NCBI RefSeq assembly: GCF_040784915.1 | Contig: NZ_CP160797.1 | Coordinates: forward strand, 3,214,137 to 3,278,136 | DNA length: 64,000 nt | Source of the DNA: Bacillus vallismortis | GTDB taxonomy: Bacteria; Bacillota; Bacilli; Bacillales; Bacillaceae | Reading direction: 5' to 3' | Shown: piece by piece, positions 37,464 to 46,198 of the stretch | Layout: each line of letters opens with the position of its first letter | Position numbering within the stretch: the stretch's first letter is position 1 | Translations under genes and position numbers: made by a program | The notes under the pieces: model-generated | What the model was told of the DNA's origin: nothing | The model's database searches: none | Seen by the model: only the letters and a program-made list of their open reading frames with translations

Positions 37464-37856
37464 TTATTTTTTGATAAGGTCTTTGCGGTTGGACATTTCG
37501 ATCCACTCTTCAAGCTTATCTTTTAATGTGTTGAAACCTTGTGGTGCAGAAGCTTCTTCGCTTACGTGCGCAGCTTTAGGTTTTCTTGGTTTGCTTTCTT
37601 TTTTCTCAGGCGCAGATTGTGTCGCACGAATTGAAAGGCTGATTTTTCCTTTTTCTTCGTCAACAGCAAGTACTTTTACTTGTACTTCGTCGCCAATTGA
37701 AAGGTGCTCATTGATATCTTTTACGAAACCATGAGTGACTTCAGAAATGTGTACTAAACCTTGAGTTTCTTCATCTAATGCAACAAACGCACCATACGCT
37801 TGTAATCCTGTAACTTTACCAGTGTAAACACTGCCCACTTCAAATTTTGCTGCCAT
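37464..37856 (-). CDS. yugI: S1 RNA-binding domain protein YugI (general stress protein 13)
   Basis: The 130-residue protein carries one S1 domain at about residues 6-74 (GSVYTGKVTGLQAYGAFVAL, GLVHISEVTHGFV, VKVLAVDEEKGKISLSIRAT) and a lysine-rich, low-complexity tail. Its homologue in B. subtilis is GSP13, a cold- and stress-induced ribosome-associated protein. AGGAGTTGTT precedes the ATG. Monocistronic. Confidence 0.92.
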   Translation of the reverse strand: MAAKFEVGSVYTGKVTGLQAYGAFVALDEETQGLVHISEVTHGFVKDINEHLSIGDEVQVKVLAVDEEKGKISLSIRATQSAPEKKESKPRKPKAAHVSEEASAPQGFNTLKDKLEEWIEMSNRKDLIKK

Positions 37857-37972
37857 TCATAACAACTCCTAAGTTAAATTAAATATCTGTTTATACGCAA
37901 TTTAAAATTATATCACAGATGTTTTATTTCCGCAAAGAAAACTTTTATAAAAAATAAGGTTTAAGCATAGCG

Positions 37973-38057
37973 AAAAGGGGGTAAACTGCAAATACCAAAG
38001 GCTTTCTAGTATTCCCCCCTTTTATTGGATGCGAACAAAAGGTTCGTATCTTTTTTT
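37973..38057 (+). ncRNA. Candidate structured RNA on the plus strand with terminator
   Basis: In the 200-bp space between yugI and alaT, the plus strand can fold AAAAGGGGG (37973-37981) with CCCCCCTTTT (38014-38023), with an inner AATAC/GTATT stem, and is followed by GATGCGAAC/GTTCGTATC and seven T (38028-38057), a good terminator. No plus-strand gene lies upstream, and on the minus strand neither hairpin has a T-run. A short RNA starting within about 37900-37970 would explain it. A clear promoter was not found, so this is only a candidate. Confidence 0.35.
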
Positions 38058-39216
38058 ATGTCGTTTTGTTCAGGAAGCGCTTCATTCTGACTAACGCTTC
38101 TTGAAGCTGCTCGATCGAGGTTGCGTATGAACAGCGAATATAGCCTTCACCGCTCGGACCAAACACACTTCCCGGAACAACAGCCACTTTTTCCTGTGTC
38201 AGAAGCTCTTCGGCAAACTGCTCCGAGCTCATCCCCGTGCTTTTGATGGATGGAAAAGCATAGAAAGCGCCGCCTGGATGATGACAGCTGAGGCCGATTT
38301 CATTGAGCGTTTCCACAAACAAATTCCGTCTTCTTCGATAACTTTTTTTCATTTTTTCTACATCTTCCATGCCGTTCTTCAGGCCTTCCAAGGCGGCAAA
38401 CTGCGCCATTGCCGGCGCGCACATCATGGCATACTGGTGAATTTTAAGCATTGCATCCCGAAGCACAGGTGGCGCTGCTGCAAAACCGAGCCTCCAGCCC
38501 GTCATCGCAAACGCTTTTGAAAAGCCCGAGATGACAACCGTCCGTTCCTTCATTTCCGGTAATGCCGCTATGCTTGTGAACTCCTCATCATATGTCAGCT
38601 CCGCGTAGATCTCATCGGCTAAGACGATTACGTCATGTTTTTTGGCAAACTCCGCAATTTCATTCAGCTCTTCCTTCGAATAAACCGAACCTGTCGGATT
38701 CGATGGCGAGCAGATGAGAATGGCTTTTGTTTTTCCGGTGACAGCCGCTTCAAAATCCGCCGCCGTCGCTTTAAATCCTTTGTCTGCCGTTGTATGGACA
38801 TGAACCGGAATGCCGCCTGCCAAAGAAACGAGCGCATCGTACGCCACAAAACACGGCTCAGGAATGATGACTTCCTCACCTGGATTCACAATAGCGCGGA
38901 TCGCAATATCCAAAGCCTGACTCGCCCCTACGGTCACAATGAGCTCATTGTCTGGCGAATAGCGAAGATCAAACCTGCTGCTCAAATAACGGCTGATTTC
39001 CTCACGCAATGAGTATAAACCGGCATTGGCTGTGTACGACGTATATCCTTGTTCAAGAGAAAGAATGCTTGCTTCGCGTACATTCCATGCAGTAACAAAA
39101 TCAGGCTCGCCGACGCCTAAAGAAATCACGCCTTCCATCGTTGCCGCCAAATCAAAGAATTTGCGGATGCCGGACGGTTTTATTTGTTGTACATAGTCAG
39201 ATAAATACGAAGTCAT
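38056..39216 (-). CDS. alaT: Alanine-type PLP aminotransferase AlaT
   Basis: The 386-residue fold-type I aminotransferase shows ICSPSNPTGSVYSKEEL, VLADEIYAEL and the PLP-lysine motif SGFSKAFAMTGWRLGF. In B. subtilis it serves alanine formation by transamination of pyruvate and is controlled by the adjacent Lrp-type regulator AlaR; the two genes abut (TAA then ATG). Formerly yugH. The exact amino donor cannot be derived from sequence. Confidence 0.93.
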   Translation of the reverse strand: MTSYLSDYVQQIKPSGIRKFFDLAATMEGVISLGVGEPDFVTAWNVREASILSLEQGYTSYTANAGLYSLREEISRYLSSRFDLRYSPDNELIVTVGASQALDIAIRAIVNPGEEVIIPEPCFVAYDALVSLAGGIPVHVHTTADKGFKATAADFEAAVTGKTKAILICSPSNPTGSVYSKEELNEIAEFAKKHDVIVLADEIYAELTYDEEFTSIAALPEMKERTVVISGFSKAFAMTGWRLGFAAAPPVLRDAMLKIHQYAMMCAPAMAQFAALEGLKNGMEDVEKMKKSYRRRRNLFVETLNEIGLSCHHPGGAFYAFPSIKSTGMSSEQFAEELLTQEKVAVVPGSVFGPSGEGYIRCSYATSIEQLQEALVRMKRFLNKTT

Positions 39217-39717
39217 TTACGGTGACACCACGATTCTTTTGTCGTCGTCTCCTGTTTCAAACACTTTGCCGTCATGCTTGTATTTTTTCAGGATAAAATG
39301 GGTGGTTGTCGATACAACTGAATCAAGGGTTGACAGTTTATCTGAAACAAAACGCGCTACGTCAGACATCGAATGACCGCGAATCACGACAGATAAATCG
39401 TACACGCCTGACATCAGGTAAACTGATTCAACCTCTTGGAATCGGTAAATGCGTTCCGCCACTTCATCAAAACCGACTCCCCGCTTCGGCGTTACTTTGA
39501 CGTCAATCATGGCTGTGACACCTTCATGTCCGTCGACTTTTCGCCAGTCAATCATAGCGGAATAATCGATGATAACCTTTTCTTTTTCCAGTTTGTCAAT
39601 AATTGCTTTTACTTCATTGACAGGGATGCCCGCCATCTTTGCGATTGTTTCTAAATCGGCGCGGCTGTTTTCGTCTAAAATTTCTAATATTTCTGTTTCT
39701 TTTTCTGTCAATTTCAT
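39217..39717 (-). CDS. alaR: Lrp/AsnC-family regulator AlaR
   Basis: The 166-residue protein has an N-terminal winged HTH (about 5-60: ILEILDENSRADLETIAKMA, PVNEVKAIIDKLEKEKVI) and a C-terminal RAM ligand-binding domain (VTAMIDVKVTPKRGVGFDEV, VYLMSGVYDLSVVIRG). It is the first gene of the alaR-alaT operon and should activate alaT in response to alanine or pyruvate status. Formerly yugG. Confidence 0.93.
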   Translation of the reverse strand: MKLTEKETEILEILDENSRADLETIAKMAGIPVNEVKAIIDKLEKEKVIIDYSAMIDWRKVDGHEGVTAMIDVKVTPKRGVGFDEVAERIYRFQEVESVYLMSGVYDLSVVIRGHSMSDVARFVSDKLSTLDSVVSTTTHFILKKYKHDGKVFETGDDDKRIVVSP

Positions 39718-39866
39718 TCAATTCACACCTTTGCAATGTCAAGAAATCTTCATGACATTATATCACGTTTTTTGACGAATGCTAAGAAAAAAACAAGGAG
39801 AAACTTCCGCTAGAATTGACAATTTCAGGGCACAATACAGACATCACATGAAAGGGAGTGACACGG

Positions 39867-40688
39867 ATGGAGGCGATTTCACCAATAAGGCGGCTTACAG
39901 TCGATGGGGTAAATGTATACTGCGAACATTATCAAAATCCGGGCAGGCAAACACTTGTCTGCGTACACGGTTTTTTATCGTCTGCCTTCAGCTTCAGAAA
40001 AGTAATCCCTCTGCTTCGGGACAAGTACGACATCATCGCACTTGATTTGCCTCCTTTCGGCCAATCTGAAAAATCAAGAACCTTTATCTATACGTATCAA
40101 AATCTCGCTAAGCTTGTCATTAGGATTTTGGAACACTTGCAAGTGAAACAGGCTGCGCTTGTCGGCCATTCTATGGGCGGGCAGATATCGCTGGCTGCTG
40201 CGCTGCAAAAGCCGGAGCTTTTTACAAAGGTTGTACTGCTCTGCAGTTCAGGGTATTTAAAACGTTCACACCCGACGATCATTTTCGGGACCCACCTCCC
40301 GTATTTTCATCTTTATATTAAGCGCTGGCTTTCGAAAGAAGGCGTGGTGAAAAATTTATTGAATGTTGTGCATGACAAATCGCTGATTGATGAGGAGATG
40401 ATTGACGGCTATGGCAGGCCGTTTCAAGACGAGGAGATTTTCAGAGCCATGACAAAGTTTATCCGCCATAGAGAAGGAGACTTAGAATCCGAGCAATTAA
40501 AGAAAATGAACAAGCCTGCTCTATTGATTTGGGGCGAGGAGGACCGAATTGTCCCTGTGGAGATTGGTAAACGGCTGCACAGGGATTTGCCTGATTCCGT
40601 GCTGTACTCACTTGGCCAGACCGGACATCTGGTGCCTGAGGAACGGCCTGAATTCGTTTCAGAACACATTGCGGAGTTCATCAAATAA
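39867..40688 (+). CDS. yugF: Alpha/beta hydrolase YugF
   Basis: The 273-residue protein has the alpha/beta hydrolase core: oxyanion region CVHGFLSSAFSF, nucleophile elbow GHSMGG with the catalytic Ser, an acid in WGEEDRIVP and the His of LGQTGHLVPEE. The ATG at 39867 follows AAAGGGAG; a GTG three codons earlier overlaps that site. Substrate unknown; relatives include haloperoxidase-like esterases. Divergent from alaR and convergent with yugE. Confidence 0.9.
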   Translation: MEAISPIRRLTVDGVNVYCEHYQNPGRQTLVCVHGFLSSAFSFRKVIPLLRDKYDIIALDLPPFGQSEKSRTFIYTYQNLAKLVIRILEHLQVKQAALVGHSMGGQISLAAALQKPELFTKVVLLCSSGYLKRSHPTIIFGTHLPYFHLYIKRWLSKEGVVKNLLNVVHDKSLIDEEMIDGYGRPFQDEEIFRAMTKFIRHREGDLESEQLKKMNKPALLIWGEEDRIVPVEIGKRLHRDLPDSVLYSLGQTGHLVPEERPEFVSEHIAEFIK

Positions 40689-40718
40689 CAAAAAAACCGG
40701 ATTGATACCGGTTTTTTA
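40686..40718. terminator. Bidirectional terminator between yugF and yugE
   Basis: AAAAAACCGG and CCGGTTTTTT form a 10-bp stem with T-runs on both strands. Confidence 0.88.
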
Positions 40719-40976
40719 AGGCGTGCAGGAGCTGCTGTTTTTAATGAATAAAAGCTGGCCAGCCACTTCCCGGCAGCTGCCGATCGGCAGCGTTTGTTCA
40801 AAAGAAGTTTCAAATATACCCTGAATGCTTTTCGCCAGCACGTTGGGATCGTCTTCATCATAGACCGCCTGTACGACATCAACAGCCTCGGTTTCGTAAA
40901 ACTCTTCTCCATATTTAAACGGGTCCCACTTGGCAATGATCTTGATCATTTCCCTGACCGCTTGACTTTCTTCCAT
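40716..40976 (-). CDS. yugE: YugE family protein (DUF1871)
   Basis: The 86-residue soluble protein is the type member of a small Bacillus family (DUF1871) with IIAKWDPFKYGEEFYETEAVD and IFETSFEQTLPIGSCREVA. No catalytic motif. The ATG at 40976 is used because it matches the 168 start as I remember it and has GGTGAT nearby; a GTG three codons upstream is the alternative. Function unknown. Confidence 0.85.
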   Translation of the reverse strand: MEESQAVREMIKIIAKWDPFKYGEEFYETEAVDVVQAVYDEDDPNVLAKSIQGIFETSFEQTLPIGSCREVAGQLLFIKNSSSCTP

Positions 40977-41062
40977 ATTGATCACCGCTTATAATAAAAT
41001 TTGGAGTTTTATTTTATCATAGTTACGCTAAGATGAATAAACCAACATGAGGGGGTAACAGA

Positions 41063-42226
41063 ATGAACTTTGATAAACGAGAAGAACGCCTTGGCACCCA
41101 ATCGGTCAAATGGGACAAAACAGGCGAATTATTCGGCGTGGAAGACGCACTCCCGATGTGGGTGGCAGATATGGATTTCCGCGCGCCGGAAGCAATAACT
41201 GAAGCATTAAAAGAGCGCCTCAGCCACGGGATTTTCGGTTATACGGCTCCAGATCAAAAAACGAAGAATGCTGTGTGCGGATGGATGCAAAGCAGGCACG
41301 GCTGGAAGGTAAACCCGGAAAGCATTACATTCAGCCCGGGCGTTGTCACAGCTTTGAGCATGGCGGTACAAGCTTTCACGGAACCTGAAGATCAAGTGGT
41401 TGTCCAGCCTCCTGTTTATACGCCCTTTTACCATATGATTGAGAAAAACGGCCGGCATGTTTTACATAATCCGCTGCTTGAAAAAGAAGGCGCATATGAA
41501 ATAGATTTTGAAGATTTGGAGACGAAACTTAGTGATCCAAGCGTCAAATTGTTCATTTTATGCAATCCTCATAACCCGTCAGGACGTTCATGGGGACGGG
41601 AAGATTTACTGAAGCTCGGCGAATTGTGTATTGAGCACGGCGTCACAATTGTATCAGATGAAATCCATTCCGATTTAATGCTGTACGGTCACAAACATAC
41701 GCCGTTCGCTTCTCTCTCTGACGATTTCGCCGAGATTTCCGTGACATGTGCTGCGCCAAGCAAAACATTTAATATCGCCGGATTACAGGCGTCAGCCATC
41801 ATTATTCCTGATCGGCTGAAGCGCGCCAAGTTTTCCGCAAGCCTGCAGCGCAACGGTTTAGGCGGGCTGAACGCGTTTGCCGTCACTGCGATCGAAGCCG
41901 CTTATTCAAAAGGCGGGCCATGGCTCGATGAATTGATCTCTTACCTTGAGAAAAACATGAACGAAGCAGAAGCCTTTTTGAGCAACGAGCTCCCAAAAGT
42001 TAAAATGATGAGACCGGATGCATCATACCTGATCTGGCTCGATTTCAGCGCTTACGGCTTGTCCGACGCGGAGCTTCAGCAAAGGATGCTGAAAAAGGGA
42101 AAAATCATTTTAGAGCCAGGGACGAAATACGGGCCTGGCGGAGAAGGGTTTATGCGTCTGAACGCGGGATGCTCTCTCGCAACCTTGCAGGACGGCCTGC
42201 GCCGCATCAAAGCGGCATTAGCGTAA
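41063..42226 (+). CDS. patB: Cystathionine beta-lyase / C-S lyase PatB
   Basis: The 387-residue PLP enzyme of the MalY/PatB type cleaves cystathionine and other cysteine conjugates to pyruvate, ammonia and a thiol. Motifs: GVEDALPMWVADMDFRAPEA at the N-terminus, LCNPHNPSGRSW, SDEIHSDLMLYG and the PLP-lysine in CAAPSKTFNIAGLQ. ATGAGGGGGTAACAG lies before the ATG. Despite its old name, it is not a main aminotransferase. Followed by a hairpin. Confidence 0.94.
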   Translation: MNFDKREERLGTQSVKWDKTGELFGVEDALPMWVADMDFRAPEAITEALKERLSHGIFGYTAPDQKTKNAVCGWMQSRHGWKVNPESITFSPGVVTALSMAVQAFTEPEDQVVVQPPVYTPFYHMIEKNGRHVLHNPLLEKEGAYEIDFEDLETKLSDPSVKLFILCNPHNPSGRSWGREDLLKLGELCIEHGVTIVSDEIHSDLMLYGHKHTPFASLSDDFAEISVTCAAPSKTFNIAGLQASAIIIPDRLKRAKFSASLQRNGLGGLNAFAVTAIEAAYSKGGPWLDELISYLEKNMNEAEAFLSNELPKVKMMRPDASYLIWLDFSAYGLSDAELQQRMLKKGKIILEPGTKYGPGGEGFMRLNAGCSLATLQDGLRRIKAALA

Positions 42227-42237
42227 ATATAACTGTT

Positions 42238-42275
42238 GAACGCCTTTACGTCTTCATTCGTAAAGGCGTTCTTAA
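42238..42275 (+). terminator. Hairpin terminator of patB
   Basis: GAACGCCTTTACG and CGTAAAGGCGTTC form a perfect 13-bp stem; the following TTCTTAATAAAG is only a weak T-tail. Confidence 0.7.
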
Positions 42276-42309
42276 TAAAGGAATTTTATTTTTCCCTTCT
42301 AATATTTAG

Positions 42310-42318
42310 TGTTATAAT
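42310..42318 (+). promoter_or_regulatory. Extended -10 promoter element of kinB
   Basis: TGTTATAAT gives a perfect -10 box with a TG extension 36 bp before the kinB start; a matching -35 box is weak, as usual for extended -10 promoters. Confidence 0.6.
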
Positions 42319-42353
42319 AGATTCATATTTTATATGAAAGGATTTCACAACGA

Positions 42354-43640
42354 ATGGAAATTCTAAAAGACTACCTCCTGCATATCTGCTTTATTTTGTT
42401 TCCTATTCTTCTTTACCAAGTGTTTTGGCTCGGAAAGCCGGCGATCCTTGTGCCAAAAATAAACAGCGTATTGGTCACGTTGTTCGCGTGCGGCGCCTCC
42501 ATTTTATGCATTGTATTCCCTATTCGGGAAATGGACTACATACAGTACGGCCTTCAGATGATTCCTATCATCATTTGTTTATTTTACATTAGTACTGCTT
42601 CCGGACTTACAGTCGCCGTATCTGTCTTATGTTTTGAACTGCTGTTTTATGAACCTTCCGCAATGTTTGTTTTCACTTTGCTGCCTTTTCTTATTCTCAT
42701 CCCAATTTTATTTCAGAAAAAATGGCCATTCATGTCCAAAGCGAGAAAGCTGATGCTGACTTTATTGATCGGCTGCTCGGAGATCTTCTTGGTTTTCGCC
42801 TCCAGCTTGATTTTTTCCGCCTTAAATATTTTAAATTTTCAAAATTCAGTAATTTTACTTTATGAGGCGGCTGTCTCAGGGCTGTTCCGCTCCAGCGTTC
42901 TTCTTTTAAGCATCTATATTATCGAAAGCATCGCCGAAAATATCGCCCTGCGTTCACAGCTGATCCATTCAGAAAAAATGACGATTGTGAGTGAACTGGC
43001 AGCGAGCGTCGCTCATGAAGTCAGAAATCCGCTGACTGTTGTCCGCGGGTTTATCCAGCTGCTTTTTAATGACGAAACCCTTCAAAACCAATCGAGTACG
43101 GATTACAAAAAGCTTGTACTGTCAGAACTTGACCGGGCGCAAGGCATTATTACAAACTATCTCGATATGGCCAAACAGCAATTGTACGAAAAAGAAGTTT
43201 TTGATTTATCAGCGCTTATCAAAGAGACAAGCTCCCTTATGGTATCGTATGCCAATTATAAGTCTGTAACTGTCGAGGCTGAAGCAGAGCCGGGCCTTTA
43301 TATATATGGAGACGCAACAAAGCTGAAGCAGGCAGTCATCAACCTGATGAAAAACAGCATTGAAGCGGTTCCCCATGGGAAGGGAGTGATTCACATATCA
43401 GCCAAAGGAAGTGGCCATACGATTATGGTAAACATCTCAGATAACGGGGTCGGCATGACAGACCATCAGATGCAAAAACTTGGCGAACCTTATTATTCAT
43501 TAAAAACAAATGGAACGGGGCTCGGGCTCTCCGTTACCTTTTCAATTATTGAACATCATCACGGGACCATTTCGTTTAACAGCAGTTTCCAAAGAGGCAC
43601 CACCGTAACAATTAAACTTCCCGCCAACCTTCCTCACTAG
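42354..43640 (+). CDS. kinB: Sporulation sensor histidine kinase KinB
   Basis: KinB is a membrane kinase that feeds phosphate into the Spo0F-Spo0B-Spo0A relay. The 428-residue protein has six hydrophobic segments up to about residue 190, a HisKA domain with the phosphorylated His221 in SVAHEVRNPLTVV, and a HATPase domain with N-box (LMKNSIEAV), G1 (DNGVGM) and G2 (NGTGLGLSV). No large extracellular sensor is present. kapB follows after 45 bp and is needed for its activity in B. subtilis. Confidence 0.96.
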   Translation: MEILKDYLLHICFILFPILLYQVFWLGKPAILVPKINSVLVTLFACGASILCIVFPIREMDYIQYGLQMIPIIICLFYISTASGLTVAVSVLCFELLFYEPSAMFVFTLLPFLILIPILFQKKWPFMSKARKLMLTLLIGCSEIFLVFASSLIFSALNILNFQNSVILLYEAAVSGLFRSSVLLLSIYIIESIAENIALRSQLIHSEKMTIVSELAASVAHEVRNPLTVVRGFIQLLFNDETLQNQSSTDYKKLVLSELDRAQGIITNYLDMAKQQLYEKEVFDLSALIKETSSLMVSYANYKSVTVEAEAEPGLYIYGDATKLKQAVINLMKNSIEAVPHGKGVIHISAKGSGHTIMVNISDNGVGMTDHQMQKLGEPYYSLKTNGTGLGLSVTFSIIEHHHGTISFNSSFQRGTTVTIKLPANLPH

Positions 43641-43685
43641 CAAATCGAGAGGAACTTTAATAGAATAAAGGCGAGGTGATGACAA

Positions 43686-44072
43686 ATGAGCACGTTTGAG
43701 ACAGGCTCTATCGTTAAAGGATTTTATAAAACAGGTGTATACATAGGAGAAATCACCGCTTGCAGGCCGCAGCATTATTTAGTGAAAATCAAAGCGGTTC
43801 TCACCCATCCCGCTCAAGGAGACCTTCATCATCCAAAACAGGCGGATGTGCCGTTTTTTCATGAGAGAAAAGCGCTCGCATACGGTGAACAGACCAACAT
43901 CCCCCATCATATGGTGAAGCCTTATGACGGTGAAGTGCCAGATTATAACGAGTCTCTGCGGGAGGCGGCAGCACAGCTGAGAGCCAAATTAAATGAGGAT
44001 GGTTCGGAGTGGGCAAAGCGCTCCCTGAATAATCTGGATATTTTAGAAAAAGAGTATTATAACCGGCCGTAA
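43686..44072 (+). CDS. kapB: KinB activator KapB
   Basis: The 128-residue protein has an SH3-like fold start (FETGSIVKGFYKTGVYIGEI) and the segments HHPKQADVPFFHERKALAYG and QTNIPHHMVKPYDGEVPDY typical of KapB. It is required for KinB signalling to Spo0A in B. subtilis and is cotranscribed with kinB. AGGCGAGGTGATGACA precedes the ATG. Closed by a terminator. Confidence 0.94.
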   Translation: MSTFETGSIVKGFYKTGVYIGEITACRPQHYLVKIKAVLTHPAQGDLHHPKQADVPFFHERKALAYGEQTNIPHHMVKPYDGEVPDYNESLREAAAQLRAKLNEDGSEWAKRSLNNLDILEKEYYNRP

Positions 44073-44100
44073 CCCAGTCTGACAAAAGATTGGGTTTTTT
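44072..44100 (+). terminator. Terminator of kinB-kapB
   Basis: ACCCAGTCT and AGATTGGGT pair with one G-U pair and are followed by TTTTT; kapD ends at its right flank. Confidence 0.8.
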
Positions 44101-44716
44101 ACGTTGCGCGCTTGAACAGTTCGGATAAATCGATTCTTTCGCCGATTGTCGGCGGTTTTGGCTTTTCGAGATACTGCTTATCCTGTTCAACAAGCTTAAA
44201 AAGCTTATGTGCTGTGAGGGCATCATCAAGCGCTTTATGATGGGTGCCCGTTCCGGCATCTCCATACTCCTCGGCAGCTTTCCACAAACCCGTCAGTGTC
44301 CGGTCTCCAAAAAAGTTTTTGTATTCGAGCGATAAATCTCTCATTTCCCCCTTAAAAGGGAATGGAATATGGTTAAACATACAGTTTTGCTTCAGTACCT
44401 TCATGTCCATGTTTCCCCACGTAATAATTGTGCTGTTTTTCTCAGGGTCCAGTTCGTTTAGTTTACGGATGAAATCCTCGAACCTCATCCCCTCGTCTAC
44501 CTGCTTTTGCGTTATCTTTAAAAATGATTTGCAGCGTTTCGTCAGCTTCGGGAATTTTTTCGGTCTGACATAGCTAGAAAACGTCTCAACTACTTCATCA
44601 TCAACCGACTTTACAATTCCGGCTTCAATGATTTCCGGGAAAAAGTTTTGCGGGCTGTACTTCCCCTCAGGCATCGTAAATTCGAAATCAATAATGAGTA
44701 AGCTGTTTGTCGTCAC
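44099..44716 (-). CDS. kapD: DEDD-family exonuclease, KinA pathway inhibitor KapD
   Basis: The 205-residue protein has a DnaQ/ERI1-type 3'-5' exonuclease domain with the DEDDh residues visible: Asp10 and Glu12 in IIDFEFT, an Asp in TWGNMDMKVL, and HKALDDALTAHKLF with the general-base His and last Asp. KapD inhibits sporulation through the KinA route in B. subtilis, by a mechanism not explained by the fold. Convergent with kapB. Confidence 0.92.
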   Translation of the reverse strand: MTTNSLLIIDFEFTMPEGKYSPQNFFPEIIEAGIVKSVDDEVVETFSSYVRPKKFPKLTKRCKSFLKITQKQVDEGMRFEDFIRKLNELDPEKNSTIITWGNMDMKVLKQNCMFNHIPFPFKGEMRDLSLEYKNFFGDRTLTGLWKAAEEYGDAGTGTHHKALDDALTAHKLFKLVEQDKQYLEKPKPPTIGERIDLSELFKRAT

Positions 44717-44897
44717 CTTTTTACACCTGCCTTTCCTCCGATCAGAAAATACTATCTTTATAGTATATCAATTCATCTTCTCGACCTTTCTTCATTTTCT
44801 AAAAATAATGAATTTTCCCAGCCGCTTTGTTTCTTTTAAATCGTGAATCGTTTCTTTATAATTGGTAAGGAACCCGAAATAATAAGAAGGTGATGTT

Positions 44898-46106
44898 ATT
44901 TCTAACCGTAAGAAGAACTTCGTCATTGTGTGGCTGGCGAACTTTTTTGTCTCAGCCAGCACAACGATGATCGTTCCTTTTCTCTCCTTATACATTGAGA
45001 CGCTCAGCACTTTTTCAAACGGCTTTGTGCAAAGATGGAGCGGCTATGTGTTCGGCATTACATTTCTCATGGCGTTTTTGGTATCGCCGTTTTGGGGGCG
45101 GTTCGGAGACAAACACGGATACAAGAAAATCCTTATGGCAACCGGAACAGGCATTGCCCTCAGCATTTTATTCATGGGCTTTGTTACATCGGTGTACCAA
45201 TTGTTTTTTCTGCGTATGGCGATGGGTCTTGTAACCGGATTTATTCCGACCTCTCTTGCGATGATTTCGGCACAGACTCCGAAGAACTCAGCCGGCAAAA
45301 CACTCGGCACGCTGCAAATGGGGCAAGTGTCCGGAAGCTTGTTCGGCCCGCTTTTGGGAGGCTTGCTTGCTGATCGTTTCGGCTTTACGTATACCTTTTT
45401 TATCACATCCTTTGTGATTTTTTCATCTGTTCTTCTCGTGTTATTTGGGGTCAAAGAACAGCCTCTTGCAGAGAAGACAGCCAAACGTAAGACATACACG
45501 AGAAAAGAAGTGTTCTCCTATATTTTTCACCAGCCGGCGCTTTGGGTCATGATGCTGTTAACCATGCTGATTCAAACAGGCAATTTTAGTATCCAGCCGT
45601 TGCTCGCTCTATATGTAAATGAGCTGCACGGACCTGTTAATCTGGCCTTTTTCTCCGGCATGGCATTTTCAGCAACGGGACTCGGAAGTTTGCTGCTGGC
45701 TAGAAAATGGGGCGACCTGGGCGACCGCTACGGCCACCGGCGCATTTTAATCGGACTTTTACTCGCTGCCTCTTTCTTTTTTATTCCGCAGGCGCTCGCG
45801 TCCTCACTCAGCGTGCTCCTTATGTTCAGATTTTTATTTGGAATGGCGATGGGCGGCTTGCTGCCATGCATTACGGCAGCGATCCGCGTTCATGCTCCCG
45901 GCAGCATTCAAGGGGAAATCCTCGGCTACAATGTCAGCTTTCGCTTTTTAGGAAACGTGCTCGGGCCTCTTATCGGCGGAATCATATCGAGCCATTTTAC
46001 AATTTCGGCCGTCTTTTATGTCACAGCGTTTCTCTTTTTCGCCGGCGCGTGCATGCTTTGGATGATGGAGAAGTTCCGGAGGGATTCTTATGCCAAAGCA
46101 AGCTGA
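44898..46106 (+). CDS. yuxJ: MFS multidrug efflux-type transporter YuxJ, probable ATT start
   Basis: The protein has 12 hydrophobic segments and MFS motifs GRFGDKHGYKKI (loop 2-3) and the antiporter-type GQVSGSLFGPLLGG in segment 5. The usual frame start is a GTG at 44928, which has no ribosome site. An ATT at 44898 lies seven bases after AAGGTG and gives the N-terminus (M)SNRKKNFVIVWLANFF, a normal MFS beginning; the nearby ATG at 44893 is out of frame. I therefore mark the ATT, a rare start codon known from infC. Substrate unknown. Confidence 0.78.
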   Translation: MSNRKKNFVIVWLANFFVSASTTMIVPFLSLYIETLSTFSNGFVQRWSGYVFGITFLMAFLVSPFWGRFGDKHGYKKILMATGTGIALSILFMGFVTSVYQLFFLRMAMGLVTGFIPTSLAMISAQTPKNSAGKTLGTLQMGQVSGSLFGPLLGGLLADRFGFTYTFFITSFVIFSSVLLVLFGVKEQPLAEKTAKRKTYTRKEVFSYIFHQPALWVMMLLTMLIQTGNFSIQPLLALYVNELHGPVNLAFFSGMAFSATGLGSLLLARKWGDLGDRYGHRRILIGLLLAASFFFIPQALASSLSVLLMFRFLFGMAMGGLLPCITAAIRVHAPGSIQGEILGYNVSFRFLGNVLGPLIGGIISSHFTISAVFYVTAFLFFAGACMLWMMEKFRRDSYAKAS

Positions 46107-46198
46107 TTCTCAGAAAAAACTGAGGCATCTTCTAAATTTAACCTTCTCGTAAACTCAAAAGAATGGTACGATATGGCTAGAATTTAGGAGAAAAGAGA

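Noticed and set aside
43801-44265. 154-codon minus-strand frame spanning kapB and kapD
   Set aside because: It crosses a terminator and overlaps two conserved genes in other frames.
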